Part shown: piece by piece, positions 42,064 to 43,346 of the stretch
Layout of the letters: each line of letters starts with the position of its first letter
Numbering within the stretch: the first letter of the stretch is position 1
Source of the DNA: an uncultured Lachnospiraceae bacterium
GTDB taxonomy: Bacteria > Bacillota > Clostridia > Lachnospirales > Lachnospiraceae
Assembly: GCA_947363565.1 (NCBI GenBank)
Contig: CANAPP010000025.1
Coordinates: 1-43,346 of the forward strand
Length of the DNA: 43,346 nt
Direction: 5' to 3'
Program-made: the position numbers and the translations under genes
Notes under the pieces: model-generated
Databases searched by the model: none
The model's input: only the letters and a program-made list of their open reading frames with translations
What the model was told of the DNA's origin: nothing

Positions 42064-43227
42064 TTATTCACTAAATTGGATTCTTCTTGAGACGCCGAGG
42101 GCAATGCCCATCTCTACCATCAAAAACAGAATGGACGTACCTCCATAGCTGATAAAGGGCAGGGTAATCCCTGTCGTCGGGATCAGATTGATCACAACCG
42201 CTACATTCAGGATCACCTGCAGGGCAATATGTACGAAGATTCCCGTCACCACAAGCGAGCCATAAAGATCCGGCGCATTCTGGGCGATAAATAACAGCCG
42301 GTAGAGAAGCATCCCGAACAAAAGCAGGATGACGATAGCACCAAACACTCCCAGCTCTTCGCAGATGACGGAAAGGATCATATCATTCTGCACTTCAGGA
42401 ATGATCATCTTCTGCGCGCTGTTGCCGAGTCCTTTCCCGAAAAAGCCGCCGGAGCCAATGGCATAGAGCGCCTGCATGACCTGGTAGCCGCCCTCGGATG
42501 CATGGGCTTCCGGATCAAGCCACACCAGGATCCTTTGCAGCCGGAAGCTGTTCATATTTGAAAGGCTTGCCGCGAGAATCTTAACCGCAACGATGATAAA
42601 GACAAGACCGCCTGCAGCCACCGCGATAAACGGCGCCGTCTTCGGATGCACCACGAACACCATAACGCAGGATATCCCCATGACGATGATTGCCGTACTT
42701 AAGTTGTCTGTCAGCAGATATACGCAGGCCGCAGATATCCCGCCCCACACCAGCACCTTGACCACCCCGTCAAGCGTCGTGATCTGCTTGCCGATCTTGC
42801 AGATCAGAAGCGGGATAAACAAGATCACCGCGATCTTCGCAAGCTCCGCCGGCTGGAACTGCTGCCCGGCCGGGAGCCTGATCCACCGCCTGGCTCCGTT
42901 TACCTTTTTGCCCAAAGGCGTCTGCACAAGCGCCATCAGAAAGATGGACACAAAATACAGCCGCTTCGCAATCTTCGTATACCAGCGGTAATCAATCTTT
43001 GAAACAATATACACCCCCACAAAGCCCGCCGTACAGAATAATAGCTGCCGCTTAAAATAGTACATACTGTCGCCGTAGCTGACCAGCGCACTGTAGGCGC
43101 TCGTACTGTACAGCATGACCAGGCCGAAGCACACGAGAAAGATCAGTATCGCCACCAGGCTGTAATCATAATACCTGAACTTCTCCGGTCTTCTACTTTT
43201 TTTCTCCCTTGTTTTTTTATTTGCCAT
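42064..43227 (-). CDS. FtsW/RodA/SpoVE-family SEDS glycosyltransferase, second copy
   Basis: 387 aa from ATG 43227 (MANKKTREKK), 8 nt after GGAGTG. Basic N-terminal tail, then ten hydrophobic segments. SEDS motifs are complete: GLVMLYSTSAYSA, RWIRLPAGQQFQPAELAKIA, VMQALYAIGSGGFFGKGLGN, EVQNDMILSVICEELGVFG and TTGITLPFISYGGTSILFLM. It is similar throughout to the FtsW encoded in the dcw cluster, so a duplication is likely. In spore formers such a second copy may be SpoVE (spore cortex) or a RodA; which one cannot be decided. It has a housekeeping-type promoter upstream, which argues against strictly sporulation-specific use. Confidence 0.88.
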   Translation of the reverse strand: MANKKTREKKSRRPEKFRYYDYSLVAILIFLVCFGLVMLYSTSAYSALVSYGDSMYYFKRQLLFCTAGFVGVYIVSKIDYRWYTKIAKRLYFVSIFLMALVQTPLGKKVNGARRWIRLPAGQQFQPAELAKIAVILFIPLLICKIGKQITTLDGVVKVLVWGGISAACVYLLTDNLSTAIIVMGISCVMVFVVHPKTAPFIAVAAGGLVFIIVAVKILAASLSNMNSFRLQRILVWLDPEAHASEGGYQVMQALYAIGSGGFFGKGLGNSAQKMIIPEVQNDMILSVICEELGVFGAIVILLLFGMLLYRLLFIAQNAPDLYGSLVVTGIFVHIALQVILNVAVVINLIPTTGITLPFISYGGTSILFLMVEMGIALGVSRRIQFSE

Positions 43228-43251
43228 ATCATTTACACTCCAATCGTTACT

Positions 43252-43280
43252 ATTATACTTGGATGCGCGCATAAAAACAA
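43252..43280 (-). promoter_or_regulatory. Sigma-A promoter for the second SEDS gene
   Basis: On the minus strand, -35 TTGTTT (43275-43280), 17-bp spacer, perfect -10 TATAAT (43252-43257). The predicted leader is ~18 nt. Confidence 0.6.
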
Positions 43281-43346
43281 CTGTCTCTTTCCTTGAGTTT
43301 CCGCAGTTTTATCCACAAGACCCTGATTTTATGAGTATCATAGTAT

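Noticed and set aside
43309-43317. TTATCCACA, a perfect DnaA box, near the right edge
   Set aside because: A single 9-mer is expected by chance and there is no cluster of boxes, AT-rich unwinding element or dnaA/dnaN neighbour, so it is not called an origin.

Overview
The window is chromosomal DNA of a spore-forming, low-to-mid GC Firmicute, most likely a Lachnospiraceae (Clostridium cluster XIVa). The grounds are the SCIFF ranthipeptide pair beside secDF, the sporulation genes spoIIGA, sigE, sigG and spoVT, a dcw cluster that runs straight into ftsZ and spoIIGA, and a remnant of a Tn1549/CTn4-like conjugative element. The genus cannot be fixed from this sequence. Almost every gene is on the minus strand; only yqeY and a small membrane protein are on the plus strand.

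Left edge (1-1850): the end of a decayed conjugative element. It holds the N-terminal part of a CD1108-family protein running off the left edge, the last ~60 codons of a DNA methyltransferase, and a DUF6075 gene fused to that remnant by an apparent internal deletion. A strong terminator and short tandem repeats separate it from hemZ.

1853-13840: housekeeping genes. First apt, rel, an MBL-fold hydrolase and hemZ, apparently one operon behind a good sigma-A promoter; then recJ, secDF and the SCIFF pair (precursor scfA, 47 aa, six Cys; radical-SAM maturase scfB) with its own promoter; then a TIGR04086 membrane protein and spoVT.

13874-24640: a three-gene MoxR / DUF58 / membrane-protein operon whose third member lacks a transglutaminase domain; yqeY (+); a PrsA-like lipoprotein; mfd; pth; a membrane protein resembling FMN-binding domains (+); a small acidic protein; and a HAD phosphatase.

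24750-40490: sporulation and division. In transcription order: mraZ, rsmH, ftsL, two class B penicillin-binding proteins, mraY, murD, ftsW, divIB, ftsZ, spoIIGA, sigE, a beta-CASP ribonuclease-like protein and sigG. Regulatory sites readable in the sequence are a phased array of MraZ boxes at the mraZ promoter, a terminator-like hairpin between the two PBP genes, an ftsZ promoter, a spoIIG-type promoter with a 21-bp spacer and Spo0A-like boxes, and a sigma-F-like promoter before sigG.

40750-43346: a small membrane protein, a DegV lipid-binding protein and a second FtsW/RodA-family glycosyltransferase with its own promoter. I saw no tRNA, rRNA, CRISPR array or intact insertion sequence, and no gene-free stretch over 300 bases. 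I found no system I could call undescribed. The most distinctive known system is the SCIFF ranthipeptide; the most interesting unlisted signals are the regulatory sites of the dcw/sporulation cluster and the deletion scar in the mobile element.
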